Position numbers and translations under genes: made by a program
Part shown: piece by piece, positions 42,520 to 53,760 of the stretch
How positions within the stretch are numbered: position 1 is the first letter of the stretch
How the letters are laid out: each line of letters opens with the position of its first letter
Notes under the pieces: model-generated
The model's input: the letters and a program-made list of their open reading frames with translations, nothing else
The model's database searches: none
What the model was told of the DNA's origin: nothing
NCBI RefSeq assembly: GCF_037325665.1
Contig: NC_090261.1
Location: 23,186,011-23,250,010, forward strand
Length of the DNA: 64,000 bases
Source of the DNA: Littorina saxatilis
Lineage: Eukaryota > Mollusca > Gastropoda > Littorinimorpha > Littorinidae
Reading direction: 5' to 3'

Positions 42520-43218
42520 ACCAGCAAATTAGATGGACCAGCAGCAAAAAAAGATAGACCAGCAGCAAAAAAGATGGGTTTCAACAGCAAATTAGCTGCG
42601 ATAAATATTTTGGGAAGATTCCGACGATCACGGATTGTTGTCTTTCGTGGAGTACTTCAAGGGGTCATGAATCGACCGCAATGACACCTGGTACGAAGGA
42701 ACCAGACAGAACCTTGCCCGGCTGGACGGCTGCCTATCAGTGGGCATCTTCAAACGCAAAGTCCATCAAGAGGAACCAGAAAGTGTTCGTGGCCTCGGAG
42801 TCGCTTCAGAACATGGACCTGAAGACAGCTGTCAGGATGCAGCAAGACCAGTTCCAGAGAGCCTCTTGGGAATCGTTTGACCAGTACAAGGAGAGCCGGA
42901 ACTCGGTTTGGAGTCTGACCGTGGAGGACAACAGAATTGACTGCAATTGCCCTGTCTACATGAAGTCCAACATATGTAAACACCCACTTGCCATGGAAAT
43001 CCGGCTGTCCATTTCTGAACCACCAGCGCAGGCAAAGACCGTCCCCCTGGGAGAGAAGCGAAAGAGGGGACGACCTATTTCTGCCCCATTTTTACTGTTA
43101 AAGAAATCTGCTTGGCTGTTCAATTAATCTATTCTGCTGTTGAATTCATCCAATTTGCTGCTTCACATTCGCTGCTCACTCCTTCCTATTTGCTGCTGAA
43201 ACCATCTATTTTGCTGGT
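42520..43218 (+). mobile_element. Mutator-like (MULE) remnant with subterminal repeats
   Basis: The left end has ACCAGCAAATTAGATGG and the right end its inverse ACCAGCAAAATAGATGG. Further CAGCAGCAAA/CAACAGCAAATTAG words repeat inwards from both ends. Between them lies the C-terminal part of a MULE transposase. Exact target duplication not resolved. Confidence 0.7.
42681..43127 (+). pseudogene. MULE transposase C-terminus with SWIM zinc finger
   Basis: A SWIM finger is visible as C88-x-C90-x8-C99-x-H101 (CNCPVYMKSNICKH), followed by the Pro/Lys-rich tail KTVPLGEKRKRGRP seen in MULE-type transposases. The piece before it (LPGWTAAYQWASS ... SFDQYKESRNSVWSL) fits the region before the finger in that family. 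The DDE catalytic core is absent, so this is a leftover end of a transposase. A domesticated host SWIM gene is a less likely alternative, because inverted repeats bracket it. Confidence 0.75.
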
Positions 43219-44239
43219 AAACAAATTTTATGCGTATATATAACCATAAAAGTGCATCATTCATTTGTGGATGTTATATCTGTCACTGTAATATGCCATG
43301 TAAAGGTCTAATAAAACTAGCGCTAAATAGTGTTTGTGTAAACCGACCCTGGCAGTCTTGTTCGTCAATTTGATCTGTGCATTCCCGGAAAAGAGTTGGA
43401 CATTATAACGATTTTTTTTCTCTCGATCGTATAATATGTTGTAAAAGTTGAATATCACATTCTGCTAAGCACCCTCTTTGATGCTAATTTTGAATCACGA
43501 TGATTGAATTCAAATGTTGTCAGTTTTCTCTCCTATATTCGTATACATGTAACATCCACTGAACACTTCAGGTTCTGTTGGAGAACACTCAAAGAGCTTT
43601 GGTAGTGATTGTCCGTGACAAACTATCTGCTACAAATACGTAATAAGTAAGTTTTCTTACTTTTTCTAAGGGCCCAGAACAGTTAGTTAAAAACAAAACA
43701 CCAAAAACAATACGCAGGTCAGCAGCAGAGGAACATGTGAAACTCAGACGACACTCAGAATCTGCGTGTTCATTTTTGCAGCGTTAACACATTCAGTGCC
43801 TGTGGTAAGAAGAACAACGATGGCGTTGGCAAAAACAAACCAACAAAACAAACAACAGAAACGCGTTTGTTGTAGTTGTAGATTTGCTGAAGTCCAAAAC
43901 ACAGCAGTGGCGGATTCGTAAAACTGACTGAGTTGAGGCTGAAACCACCTTCGATCGAGACACGGTTTCACACATCATTGAGCACTGTGGTGGCAATATT
44001 TTGAACGCCTCTAAGTACAGCAACCGGTTCTAATGTTCAGGGTAAGAAAAACAATTCATGTATGGCACAGTTCATGGCAAGGTCAAAAGTGTTAGAGGGA
44101 CTTGAACTCTGTTTGACATAGATTAATCTAATTTTATGGAGTTGAGCTTATTCATTATAGGCAGACATGCGTTTCTTAGGCAAAAGTGGGTTTCGTCCAA
44201 TTCCAGCATGTTTTACCACGTTGAAGTAATTTTCAATGA
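43219..44239. other. Host DNA, nothing recognised
   Basis: No supported gene or repeat. Confidence 0.4.
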
Positions 44240-44501
44240 GGTGAACTTAGTTTGGCTTAGATGATGAACTATGTTTGGCCTTGATGAACTATGTTTGGCT
44301 GAAATGAACTATGTTTGGCTGAGATGAACTATGTTCGGCTGTGATGAATTATGTTTGGCCGTGATAAACTATGTTTGGCTTTGATAAACTATGTTCGGCT
44401 GTTATGGCTATGGTTGAGTTGAAGCACCTTTCACTAAGTTGAACTAAGTTTGGCTGAGATGAAGCACGCTCGGCTTGATGAACTAAGGTTGGCTGGGTTA
44501 A
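44240..44501 (+). repeat. ~21-bp degenerate tandem array
   Basis: About twelve units around TTTGGCTGAGATGAACTATG, diverging towards the right. Confidence 0.9.
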
Positions 44502-46728
44502 TGTGCGTCACTGTCAGTTTGGCTGATGACCCATGGGTCAGTACTGGTACGGTCAATGGCAGTGTCCGTAGGGATCACCAGGTGATCGCTACGATCTCTG
44601 ATTTCATGAAATAGACCAACGTGATTGCTAGACCTCTGATTTCATGAAATAGAACACCGTATGATCATAAACACAGGCTGAAGGTAACACTTTGGCTTAA
44701 CAGAAGGTAACACTTTAGCTTTCCCGTCTGCTTAACTTGTCCATTGGTTAACATAAACAGTAACTTCACAAGTTAGTCCTGGCAGTGCAGCTATGTCGTA
44801 GTGCGGGTTTACAAGCAAATCTGAACTCTACAGCCCTGATGCACAGTTCTGAATTTGATAGCGCCCGGCCCGCGCTAGCATGAAATGCGTAGTTGGTCAT
44901 TGCATTATCATTTCATGAGATTGACACATGGCAAACGTATTGTAAAAATTGTTTAGTATAAATCTGATCAGTTCAATGAAATAGTACCCCCCCCCAAAAA
45001 AAAAAAAAAAAAAAAAAAAATTGCAACGACTTAACTGTATGACGCGATGGTTTGCGTTCTTTAAACCGGAGATTCGTCTTGAAGATTAACAAAGATGGGG
45101 GGGGGGGGGGGGGGGGAAGGGGGAAAGGGGGGAAGGGAGGGGGCAGTAAAAGGATGTCATTGAACGGTGTCATAACGACATGTCAAAAATCTGTTGCCTC
45201 TGCAGCTAAGCAATAGCTGAAGCCGTAAGAAATGGACAGCCGTTTGTAAAATAACCCCGGAATATGTAGTTATTGTACTTCTTTGTCAGAGAAGTTTGGC
45301 AGTGATGTTAAACGGAGACCAAAAAAACAAAACCCAACAGAAACAACCAACATCGAAAAAAAAACCCCACAAAAAATCCGACTTTTGACTTCAGTCAAAT
45401 TAACATGGTGAACTCAGCATTGTCAGTGTGTATGTGATTATCCATACATTGAACATACTCCAGTCCAAAGTGTACTAAAGTGTACCGTTTCGCTGGGAAT
45501 CATAGTAAAAAAAAAAAAGGTCCATATTCGTACTCCAAATGCACACCAACGATGTTCATTCAAAACACTGCAGCGATGTCTTATCTGTTCCTCATTCACA
45601 AGCATAAGCAGTCCCAGGCAAAGGAATGAGCGGTAACAAGGAAAACATTGTAGTATAAACGTGAACAAATGTCAGACCGTGTAAGGCCAACCGAGTCCTT
45701 TGAACTTTGAAGGCAATGGTAGAATATCCTGATTCACAGTTAGACAGCGTGTCGATATATACACGTCCTGATAAATAGGGGAGCGGTTGTTTCAAACAGT
45801 TCAACTTAAAGTCGCAGTCTTTTCACACACTTGTACTTGCCTTACCGTCAAAACTGAGCCCACTGTCTACGAACTCCACGGCAAGACAATTCACCAGTTG
45901 TGTAAGACACGGCGATACACCAGCTAAGTTTTTGATCACGATTAAATACTGTCTGTTGTAGCAACAAACAAAACACCGTTAAAACCATTCAATTTCTTGG
46001 GTGCACTGCGATGCGATAGTTGTACAATACCACAATGAAACAAATCCTTGGCTTGTGAACGAAACAGTGACCGGAGAATTAGACATGTCTTGGACTAGTG
46101 TCTTATAATAAAATACTAAAAAAATCCGAAGAAAAGAAAAAAGAAAATAACATCACAGAAGTTCTCTCGCCCTAGCTGTCGGCAACTTGTGTTTTCACAT
46201 CAAGGAACAGCGCTCATAAATCACGAATGTCACTGTTTTCAAAACCACAATCATCGTTGAGCAAAGAGAGCTTGTCTTCAGTATAATCCGGATGTCATGA
46301 CTTTCGGATCCGTCGACTTGAATGCACAGCTGACTGATTTGGAGTTTGAAAACTCAACAAAAACTGACTGGAATCGATCACAGAAAGAAGTCGAGTTTTA
46401 CAGCTAAGACCAGGGACACATAGACTCACAGCCTTTAGCGATCATCAATCACAGAATCGTTTTTGACTCAAGAAAAGAAGAGAAAAAAAAGGAAAGTCAC
46501 AGAAGGCAGGGGTACAGGGGAGGAAGAACTAGGCATTGCGGTGTGTCTAACTCGATCACAAGAAAAGAAAAATCACATAACACAGGGGTCGGGTCGGGGG
46601 ACAAGAACGAAGCATTACTCGGTAAAAAAATAAAAAAAGAAGGGTGGGGTGGGGAGGATTAAACCCACAGCAGGCAGGGGCGGGGTATGGAAGTGGGAAG
46701 AACAAGGCACTACTCTTTTCTAAAGGGG
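44502..46728. other. Possible 3' untranslated region and downstream of the SERTA gene
   Basis: Contains a ~40-bp duplication near 44590-44660, poly-A at 44997-45020, and a G tract at 45097-45117. A long 3' untranslated region for the minus-strand gene to the right would fall here, but I could not place a polyadenylation signal with confidence. Confidence 0.4.
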
Positions 46729-49692
46729 TTAACTGTCTCCGAGGGCGTGTATAAGGTTGAAGACTGTGTCGATGTCAGCGTAGAGCTGTTTCTCTCTCTG
46801 ACTCTCACTGGAACACGAGGTGCTAGAGGACTGAGCCTCGCGTACTACGCTCTGTACGCCGAATACACCCTCGCACAGAACGCCCGCTTGCGAGGACGAG
46901 TGCTGGGACGATGAAGACGATAATGACGAGACGGGCGACGACAGGTCTGACAACGACGTCGACGACAAGGCTTCAGACTCCGTCGCTAAAGAAGGCATCA
47001 GATCTGGCACTTGTGATTCATGGTGGTGGTGGTGGTGGTGGTTGTGCTGACTGTAGTGGTGATCAGATTGAAGAGCCAGACTTTCTGACATCGGCGTACA
47101 CGGCGGTTCTGACAACGACGATGACGTCAGATCCGCTGACAGCTCTGACGCGGGTTCGCCCAGCGAGCATGACGTCATCGATGACGTGGAAACCTCTTCC
47201 GACGATGACGACACGGAAGGAAAATCTGCCGAAGACGTGTCAGGCTCGTCGACAGGGCAAGGGGCCGGGGAGGGGGTGGGGACGACGAAGGGGGAGGTGG
47301 TGGTGGTGGCCTCCAGGCGGGTGACCAAGGCGTCGGTCATGTCGTCGGTGATGCGGTCGCTCTCGCCCACGGTGAAGGGCTCGTCGTGCAGGAGGTAGCT
47401 GTTGTTGAGCACGTCGTAGTGCAGCGCGGAGGCCCTGCGGTAGAGACCGTAGCATCCTCGCCTGGGGCTGTTGCGCAGCTTCTCCTCCCTCAGCTCGCGC
47501 TGCAGGCGCTTCATGGTGTTGTTGATGAGCACGGAGCGTCTGAGGAAGTGCTCGGGGTCCTCCACGGCCCGCATCTTGTGGATGGACAGCTTGAGGATCT
47601 TCCGCCTCTCCTCCTTCCTCTGCTTGGGCGTGTTGAGGAACGGGCTGATGCGGTGAGGCCGCGGGGACGGGTAGAAGAAGGCGGAGTCGTCGTCGTCGTT
47701 GTCCGCGTCGTTTTCGCCATCCTCGGAGGAGTTCTCCGACACCCCTCCTCCTCCTCCTCCTACACCACCTCCGCAACAATGTTCTGTGGTGTCCATGCAC
47801 GCGGAGACGTCTTCTCTGTGCATCATCATTATGTTGACCTTGTGAGACTCGTGCTCCGCCTCGGGAATGTCTGGGTTTGGCTGGTGGTGATAATTGTGGT
47901 GGTTGTGGTGGTCGTAGTCTGCAGAGTGAGAGTCAGCTGTGTTGTCCACGCCCACGACGTCCACCTCCACGACGCTGTCCGCCTCTTCTTCCAGCAGACC
48001 GTGGGTCGACTGTCCGACCACGAAGCTTTCAGTAGCTTCCACAGCTACAGCCGGAGTGTGTTCGCCGCCTGGTGTCACAGTGATGTCACTGTCCATAGCT
48101 GTCACGTCCACTGAGGTTTGAACACCATAGTTCATCTGTCCTTCTTCTTCCACTGACGTTTGAACACTAAAGTCCATCTGACCGTCTTCTTCTTCAATCA
48201 CAGCATTCTCTGAGGAGTGAACTCCATCGGTTTCCACAACAGAGTCCAGTCCGACACACTCCACGTCATTCGTTTCAACCGCATGGGAAGAAGACGCTTC
48301 AGTTTCTTCTTGGAGTCTTAATCTCTTGCTAGGACTCTCTTCGTGTTGTCCGCCACACTCTTCTCCGCAGCGACCGTAGGTAACAATGTCGTCTGCTATG
48401 ACTTCTTCTTTGTCCTTTAGGCCGTTGTGAACTTCCAAGCCACTGGCAGAGACTGCATTGTCAGCGTCCTCCCTACAGTGGGAGAACCTTCGTTTGCGGC
48501 TGCTGCGGGCAAGAGGCGTGAGTCGAGGCAGGGGAAGGCTTGTAGGCTCTAGTAGATGATGGTGAGAGTCTACATCAACGTTGCTGCTGGATATGGCTTG
48601 CGAGAAGGTGGCAGACATCGTCACTGAGCACTCGAAGGCTTCGCTGCCCTCACAGCAGGCTGAGCTACTGCTGGACACAGCGGGCAGGCAAGGCGAAGCG
48701 GTGGTGACCAGTGGTAAGATCTGACCAGCTGCTGGGCTATCACTGAGGTCAGCCAGGCTGTTGTTGGTATGACCAAGAGGTGCTGCCTCTTCTTGCTGGA
48801 AAGGCGAGGAAGACACAGCCGCTGAACGGTATATAGAGCTGCTGACGCCGTGACTGCTGGAAGACACAGCAGCACGCGAGAAAGACGAGGACATCGTCAC
48901 AGAGGTCCCAGTCACCGGGCAGTGCACAGAGTCCACGACTGACGCTGCTGTCAATCCGCTGATGTCCGAGCGGTGAGCGGCAGTGCTGGAGGACACGGCA
49001 GGGAGGAAGTGGGAGGGAAGGGCGGAGTGGTCTGAGGGAGGGGACAGCCTCCCCGACAGGGGCAGCTCGCAGTCTAGAGCCACCATGGGGACTAACTCAT
49101 TCAGACACGAGACGGGCGACGGTTCCTGCTGCTGCTGCTGGCAGCGAGATGGACAAGGAAAATCCGGACTCTGGCACCCGAAGACCAGCTGCTGCTGCTG
49201 ATGAGGAGAAAGTGTAAGCAGCTCGCTGTTGTGGTGACTGCTAACGACGCCCACACTGGGGAGGAACAAGCAGAGAGACGAAGAAGAATCTTGCCTGCGC
49301 TGACGCCGAGGATCCGGTGAAGACACTCTGCTCGCTGAATAAGCAGGTTGAGAGCTTTCCCTGGAAGGCACCAACTCGTTCTGGTGCAAGCGTCTGCCAC
49401 CTCCGAGACAATCCGACCTGTCAGTGATTTTATCGTCGTTCACCACCATAGGCGGCAGAGAGGAGAAGGACACGGGGTAAGGTATGGGAGAAGTCCTATC
49501 TCTCCTGCACTGTCTTCTGCACTGAGCGGAGAGGCTGAAGTCGTAGCAGGACTCCGTGATGATGGAAGGCGGGGTGAAGGAGGGGGAGGAGGAGGAGGAG
49601 AAGCTCTGCACACATCCCCTGAAGCAGACCGCCGTGGCCGTGCCTACCCCCTGCCTGCCATTGCTGCTCAACGAGGCTTGCCACGAGAGCAT
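46729..49692 (-). CDS. SERTA-domain transcriptional cofactor, Taranis-like (987 aa)
   Basis: Proteins of this family act in the nucleus as adaptors between E2F-type or chromatin factors and cell-cycle control. The SERTA domain is clear at about residues 695-740: KILKLSIHKM, then DPEHFLRRSVLINNTMKRLQ. The last residues (ADIDTVFNLIHAL) resemble the C-terminal acidic-hydrophobic motif of SERTAD/Taranis proteins. Basic clusters RSSRKRRF (about 392) and SPSKRLRL (about 450) may be nuclear signals. Most of the rest is disordered Ser, Gln, Asp/Glu, Gly or His-rich sequence, as in Drosophila Taranis, which is of similar length. The open frame extends upstream to a GTG at 49752, but the first ATG is 49692; there is an in-frame stop at 49828. 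It is a single long exon; earlier exons are probably non-coding. Confidence 0.85.
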   Translation of the reverse strand: MLSWQASLSSNGRQGVGTATAVCFRGCVQSFSSSSSPSFTPPSIITESCYDFSLSAQCRRQCRRDRTSPIPYPVSFSSLPPMVVNDDKITDRSDCLGGGRRLHQNELVPSRESSQPAYSASRVSSPDPRRQRRQDSSSSLCLFLPSVGVVSSHHNSELLTLSPHQQQQLVFGCQSPDFPCPSRCQQQQQEPSPVSCLNELVPMVALDCELPLSGRLSPPSDHSALPSHFLPAVSSSTAAHRSDISGLTAASVVDSVHCPVTGTSVTMSSSFSRAAVSSSSHGVSSSIYRSAAVSSSPFQQEEAAPLGHTNNSLADLSDSPAAGQILPLVTTASPCLPAVSSSSSACCEGSEAFECSVTMSATFSQAISSSNVDVDSHHHLLEPTSLPLPRLTPLARSSRKRRFSHCREDADNAVSASGLEVHNGLKDKEEVIADDIVTYGRCGEECGGQHEESPSKRLRLQEETEASSSHAVETNDVECVGLDSVVETDGVHSSENAVIEEEDGQMDFSVQTSVEEEGQMNYGVQTSVDVTAMDSDITVTPGGEHTPAVAVEATESFVVGQSTHGLLEEEADSVVEVDVVGVDNTADSHSADYDHHNHHNYHHQPNPDIPEAEHESHKVNIMMMHREDVSACMDTTEHCCGGGVGGGGGGVSENSSEDGENDADNDDDDSAFFYPSPRPHRISPFLNTPKQRKEERRKILKLSIHKMRAVEDPEHFLRRSVLINNTMKRLQRELREEKLRNSPRRGCYGLYRRASALHYDVLNNSYLLHDEPFTVGESDRITDDMTDALVTRLEATTTTSPFVVPTPSPAPCPVDEPDTSSADFPSVSSSSEEVSTSSMTSCSLGEPASELSADLTSSSLSEPPCTPMSESLALQSDHHYSQHNHHHHHHHESQVPDLMPSLATESEALSSTSLSDLSSPVSSLSSSSSQHSSSQAGVLCEGVFGVQSVVREAQSSSTSCSSESQREKQLYADIDTVFNLIHALGDS

Positions 49693-49837
49693 GCGGTGAC
49701 CGGAAACTGGGGCTGGGTCCGCGCAGCCGCAGTGCAGCGGACAGCCAGACACAGGGAGAGAGTGAGAAGTTCCGCTTCCGGTTGAGGGTGTGGTTGGCTC
49801 AGGCCCGATTTGGATGCGGGTTAGGTTCTACGTCCTT
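49693..49837 (-). other. 5' untranslated part of the SERTA exon
   Basis: Lies between the predicted splice acceptor and the first ATG and includes an in-frame stop at 49828-49830, which argues against coding sequence continuing upstream in this frame. Confidence 0.5.
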
Positions 49838-49860
49838 CTGAAACATGAGAAAAAAACCGC
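49838..49860 (-). other. Predicted splice acceptor
   Basis: Read on the minus strand, a pyrimidine-rich run with TTTTTTCTCATGTTTCAG precedes the exon. This fits a 3' splice site and places the first exon(s) further right. Confidence 0.5.
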
Positions 49861-49989
49861 ATTTAGAACAGACACAACGTCAGTAAAAATAAAACAAAGG
49901 AAACCGTTGCTACAAAAGAAGGAAACGGAAACTGTGGTATTTAATGAAGACAAGAAATGAAGAATACGAATGGGGAGGAGTGGGGAGAA

Positions 49990-50004
49990 AGACAAAAATA
50001 AAGC

Positions 50005-50097
<93 letters not shown>

Positions 50098-50106
50098 GAG
50101 ACAGAC

Positions 50107-50159
<53 letters not shown>

Positions 50160-50430
50160 TGAGAAAGGAGAGATAAAGAGAGGGAGAGAGGGGGGGGATA
50201 GATATAGATAGATAGATAGATAGATAGAGAGAGACAGAAAGAGACAGTGACCGAGAGAGACAGAAAGAGACAGTGACCGAGAGAGACAGAAAGAGACAGT
50301 GACCGAGAGAGACAGAAAGAGACAGTGACCGAGAGAGACAGAAAGAGACAGAGACATCGAGACAGGCAGAGAGGGAAACAGAGAGACAGACAGACACACG
50401 GAAAGACACAGACGATCTGACAAAAAGAGA
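49990..50430. repeat. (GA)n tract with 26-bp tandem repeat
   Basis: A GA run of about 170 bp with GACA patches is followed by about five units of GAGAGACAGAAAGAGACAGT with GACCGA (50226-50360). It is probably intronic to the SERTA gene. Confidence 0.95.
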
Positions 50431-50820
50431 CAGAAACAGACAGACAATGCGACTGTGACCTACAGACCGAGGACCACACAAGAAACAGAAAAACACCAAA
50501 AGACAAAACTAAAACAACTCACAACACAAAACAGGTACAGTCAAACACACAAAGCAGACACGTAAGAGACGTCACCCTACAAGCGAACCATGTTGTTTTA
50601 CAAGCAGGACACATGGCGTGACATGCCCTGTGTACCCCTGCCACTGAAGTTTAAATTTACCACTTATTACATCACAGCCAGCCACCCGGTCGTAAACAGA
50701 TAAGCTACGCGGCATACTACACTTGGGAACAAAATAAATCAATTACGTCCAGGCAAGGGAGAAGAAAATATAAAAAGAAAGAGAAAGAAAACGGAATTGA
50801 AAAATAAGAAGGCAAAAAAG

Positions 50821-51581
50821 AACAAGTCGAGTAAGGCGAAATTACTACATTTAGTCAGGCTGTCGAACTCACGGGATGAAACTGAACGCACTGTATTTTT
50901 TCACCAAGACAGTACAGCTTCGTTAATCCCCGCGTGAAGGAAATCGCTCACCTCCCACGTGCAAAACGTAGTGATATTGACACGCCAGATTAGCGCGGTA
51001 GCGTATTGTGCTAAGCAGGAAAGCGCGCTTTTCTGTATTCTTGTTAACTTTCTGAGCTTGTTTTGAATACAACCTATCATATCTATATGTTTTTGGAATC
51101 AGGAAATGATAAAGAATAAGATGAAATCATTTTTGGATCGATTTCTTAAATTTTAATCGAAAGATTAATTAATCTATTTTCGTTAATTGTGATCACATTT
51201 TAAGAGTAAACATGACGTATGTATACATTTTTAGATTCAGAATGTGATGAAGAAAACGATGCAATCAATTTTAAATCTGTTTGCGAAAAATCGATTTCAA
51301 TGACAACTTTAATGAGCAAACTCATTAATTAATCTTTAAGCCTTCAAGCTGAAATGCAATACCAAAGTCCGGGCTTCGTCGAAGATTATTTGACCAAAAT
51401 TTCAACCAATTTGGTTTGAAAAATGAGAGCGTGACAGTGCCGCCTCAACTTTCACGAAAAGCCAGATATGACGTCATCAAAGAAATTTATCAAACAAATG
51501 AAAAACACGTCTGGAGATACCACACTCAGAATCTCTCATGTCAAGTTTCATGAAGATCGGTCCAGTAGTTTTCTCTGAATC

Positions 51582-51622
<41 letters not shown>

Positions 51623-51684
51623 CACACCCTCGTCTCGATTCCCCCCTCTACGTTAAAACATTTAGTCAAAACTTGACTAAATGT
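50821..51684 (+). mobile_element. ~0.9-kb dispersed repeat, full-length copy
   Basis: It starts AACAAGTCGAGTAAGGCGAA, has the internal CA tract, and ends in the 27-bp palindrome ACATTTAGTC...GACTAAATGT (12-bp stem, 3-base loop). Confidence 0.9.
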
Positions 51685-52074
51685 AAAAAGCAGGGTATAA
51701 AAGTAACATGTACGACTGGATAATAGAAGAAGTATAAAACCGAGGAATCATTTAAGGGTGGTAAAAAAAAGAAAAAGAAAAACGATATTGCTGCTGTTGC
51801 TGCTGCTGATGATGATGGTGACGACGACGATGACGACAGTGATGATGATGATGAAAATAATGCCAATGCATCACTGATACAGAAATGTAATAATACCTAT
51901 TAAACCTACTAAGACGCAATTAGAAGAGAAGGCAGAGAGAAGAAAACGATCATATTTATCACTAAATGTTTATATAGAAGCCTACTGTGGTTCTTGTGCT
52001 TAGGCTGTGTATTGGACTGTCACTGTATGCCTGCATTATTAGTTGTCAGTAATTATTATATGTGCTGATTGTTC

Positions 52075-52340
52075 TCTTTGCCTGCGCGCGTATAGTATGT
52101 TGGTTATGTTTGGTAATAGTATGTTTGTTTATGTTTGGTCGTTACCTTGCCTGTGCGTGTATTGTATGTTTGGTCGTTTTCTTTGCCTGTGCATGTATAG
52201 TTTGTTGGTTATGTTTGGTCGGTTTTTTTGCCTGTGCGTGTATGGTATGCTTGGTCGATGTATGTATTGTAAAGCGCTAAGAGTAGACATTTTTCTAGAA
52301 TAGCGCTATAAAAGTTTGCATTATTATTATTATTATCACG
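52075..52340 (+). repeat. Tandem repeat and LINE-type tail
   Basis: About four ~45-65-bp units around TTGCCTGTGCGTGTATGGTA and TATGTTTGGTCG precede TGTAAAGCGCTAAGAGTAGA and a (TTA)n run, the same kind of tail as the CR1/L2-like LINE at 34859-34940. Confidence 0.75.
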
Positions 52341-52918
52341 ACGATTACCACAGAAACAAAGGCCATAACACGTTCTTACACCGAATGAAACCACTCTCCC
52401 CCTTTCATCTTTTAACGCAAGTCTACTGACGCTGCCCCATCCCATATCCATATCTCGGCCTTTTGCATTCAGTGTGGAGCATAAATATTACACCCCTCAA
52501 TCGATAGCACAGCACCAGATGACAACACTAATCTGGGCGACACGTGCTGCACGGCTATGAAAACTGCCGGCTGTCGTACACATGAGAGATAAACCATTGA
52601 GTGTATATAGGCTACTGGCGAACACATGCACATGTATGTAAATATATACGAGTGCATGCTTACACCAGCTGTGCATTCAAAGGAGGTAGATATATATATA
52701 TATAGAGAGAGAGAGAGATAGAAATATAGCTATGGAATCGATACACTGTTTGTTGGGCCTATGTTCATGCTCTTTCTCTTTCTCCCCCCCCCTCTCTCTC
52801 TCTCTCTCTCCCTCTCCGGCACGGGCTGGATGTAAAAAAGCATGTTTACTTGCGCAATGGTTTACTCTTCATAATAAAGATTTCATCTTGTCTCATTCGG
52901 TCTAATTGTCTAGTCTTG

Positions 52919-52919
<1 letters not shown>
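52341..52919. other. Host DNA with short CT and TA runs
   Basis: Simple repeats only; no gene. Confidence 0.45.

Positions 52920-52995
<76 letters not shown>
52920..52995. repeat. (CT)n microsatellite
   Basis: Nearly pure CT run. Confidence 0.97.
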
Positions 52996-52998
<3 letters not shown>

Positions 52999-53503
52999 GA
53001 AAAACACACAGACAGGGACAATCAGACTCACAATCACACTAAGACGATCAGACAGACAGACAGACAGACAGACATACACACATGTTGCCAGAAAGGCGAA
53101 ACAGCAGAAAGTCTCGTTTTAAAAGGAAAAACAATTAAAACAGACTTTAAACTCAACTGACAAAAAAATCGGATTCATGCAGTCTGATATAAACAACAAC
53201 ATACCAGACAGATTTGACCACACAAATGACCTCCATCTAGACTATCGTCCGTCTGCCAATACCGACAACCTCAGGAAGTCGAGTATCAAAACAGCTCATT
53301 GGGTGTCAGCTTTCAGCGTGACACGTGCGAAAACCAGACTCTTTATCGGCCAAAGAACGAGTTCCAACTCCTCGTGTTGGACATAGAGAGTAACAGGAGA
53401 CTCTTAATGTTTCTGAACAGCCAGACCAATCCATTCAACGTTTGAACAGAAAGAGGTGGGGGTGGTGAGAGTAAGAGATTGGGGGTCGTCGGGAGAGGCG
53501 TGT

Positions 53504-53509
<6 letters not shown>

Positions 53510-53556
<47 letters not shown>

Positions 53557-53564
53557 AGAGAGAA

Positions 53565-53595
<31 letters not shown>

Positions 53596-53596
53596 A

Positions 53597-53631
<35 letters not shown>

Positions 53632-53760
53632 GAAAGACCGAGACAGTGAGAGACAGAGAGACATGATGAGAAAGAAGAACATAAACAAGAAGAAGAAGAC
53701 GACGAAAAAGAAGAAAGACGAAGAAGTAGAAGAAGAAAAAAAAAAAAAAAAAAAAAAAAA
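53510..53760. repeat. (GA)n and (GAA)n tracts with poly-A
   Basis: GA run, (GACA)n patch, GAA-rich stretch and an A tract at about 53738-53760. Confidence 0.95.

Noticed and set aside
47386-48114. Plus-strand 242-codon frame opposite the SERTA gene
   Set aside because: Composition is a mirror of the minus-strand coding sequence and has no domain; regarded as a shadow frame.
49693-49752. Longer SERTA protein starting at a GTG
   Set aside because: No ATG lies in this part, and nuclear genes rarely start at GTG; ATG 49692 is preferred.
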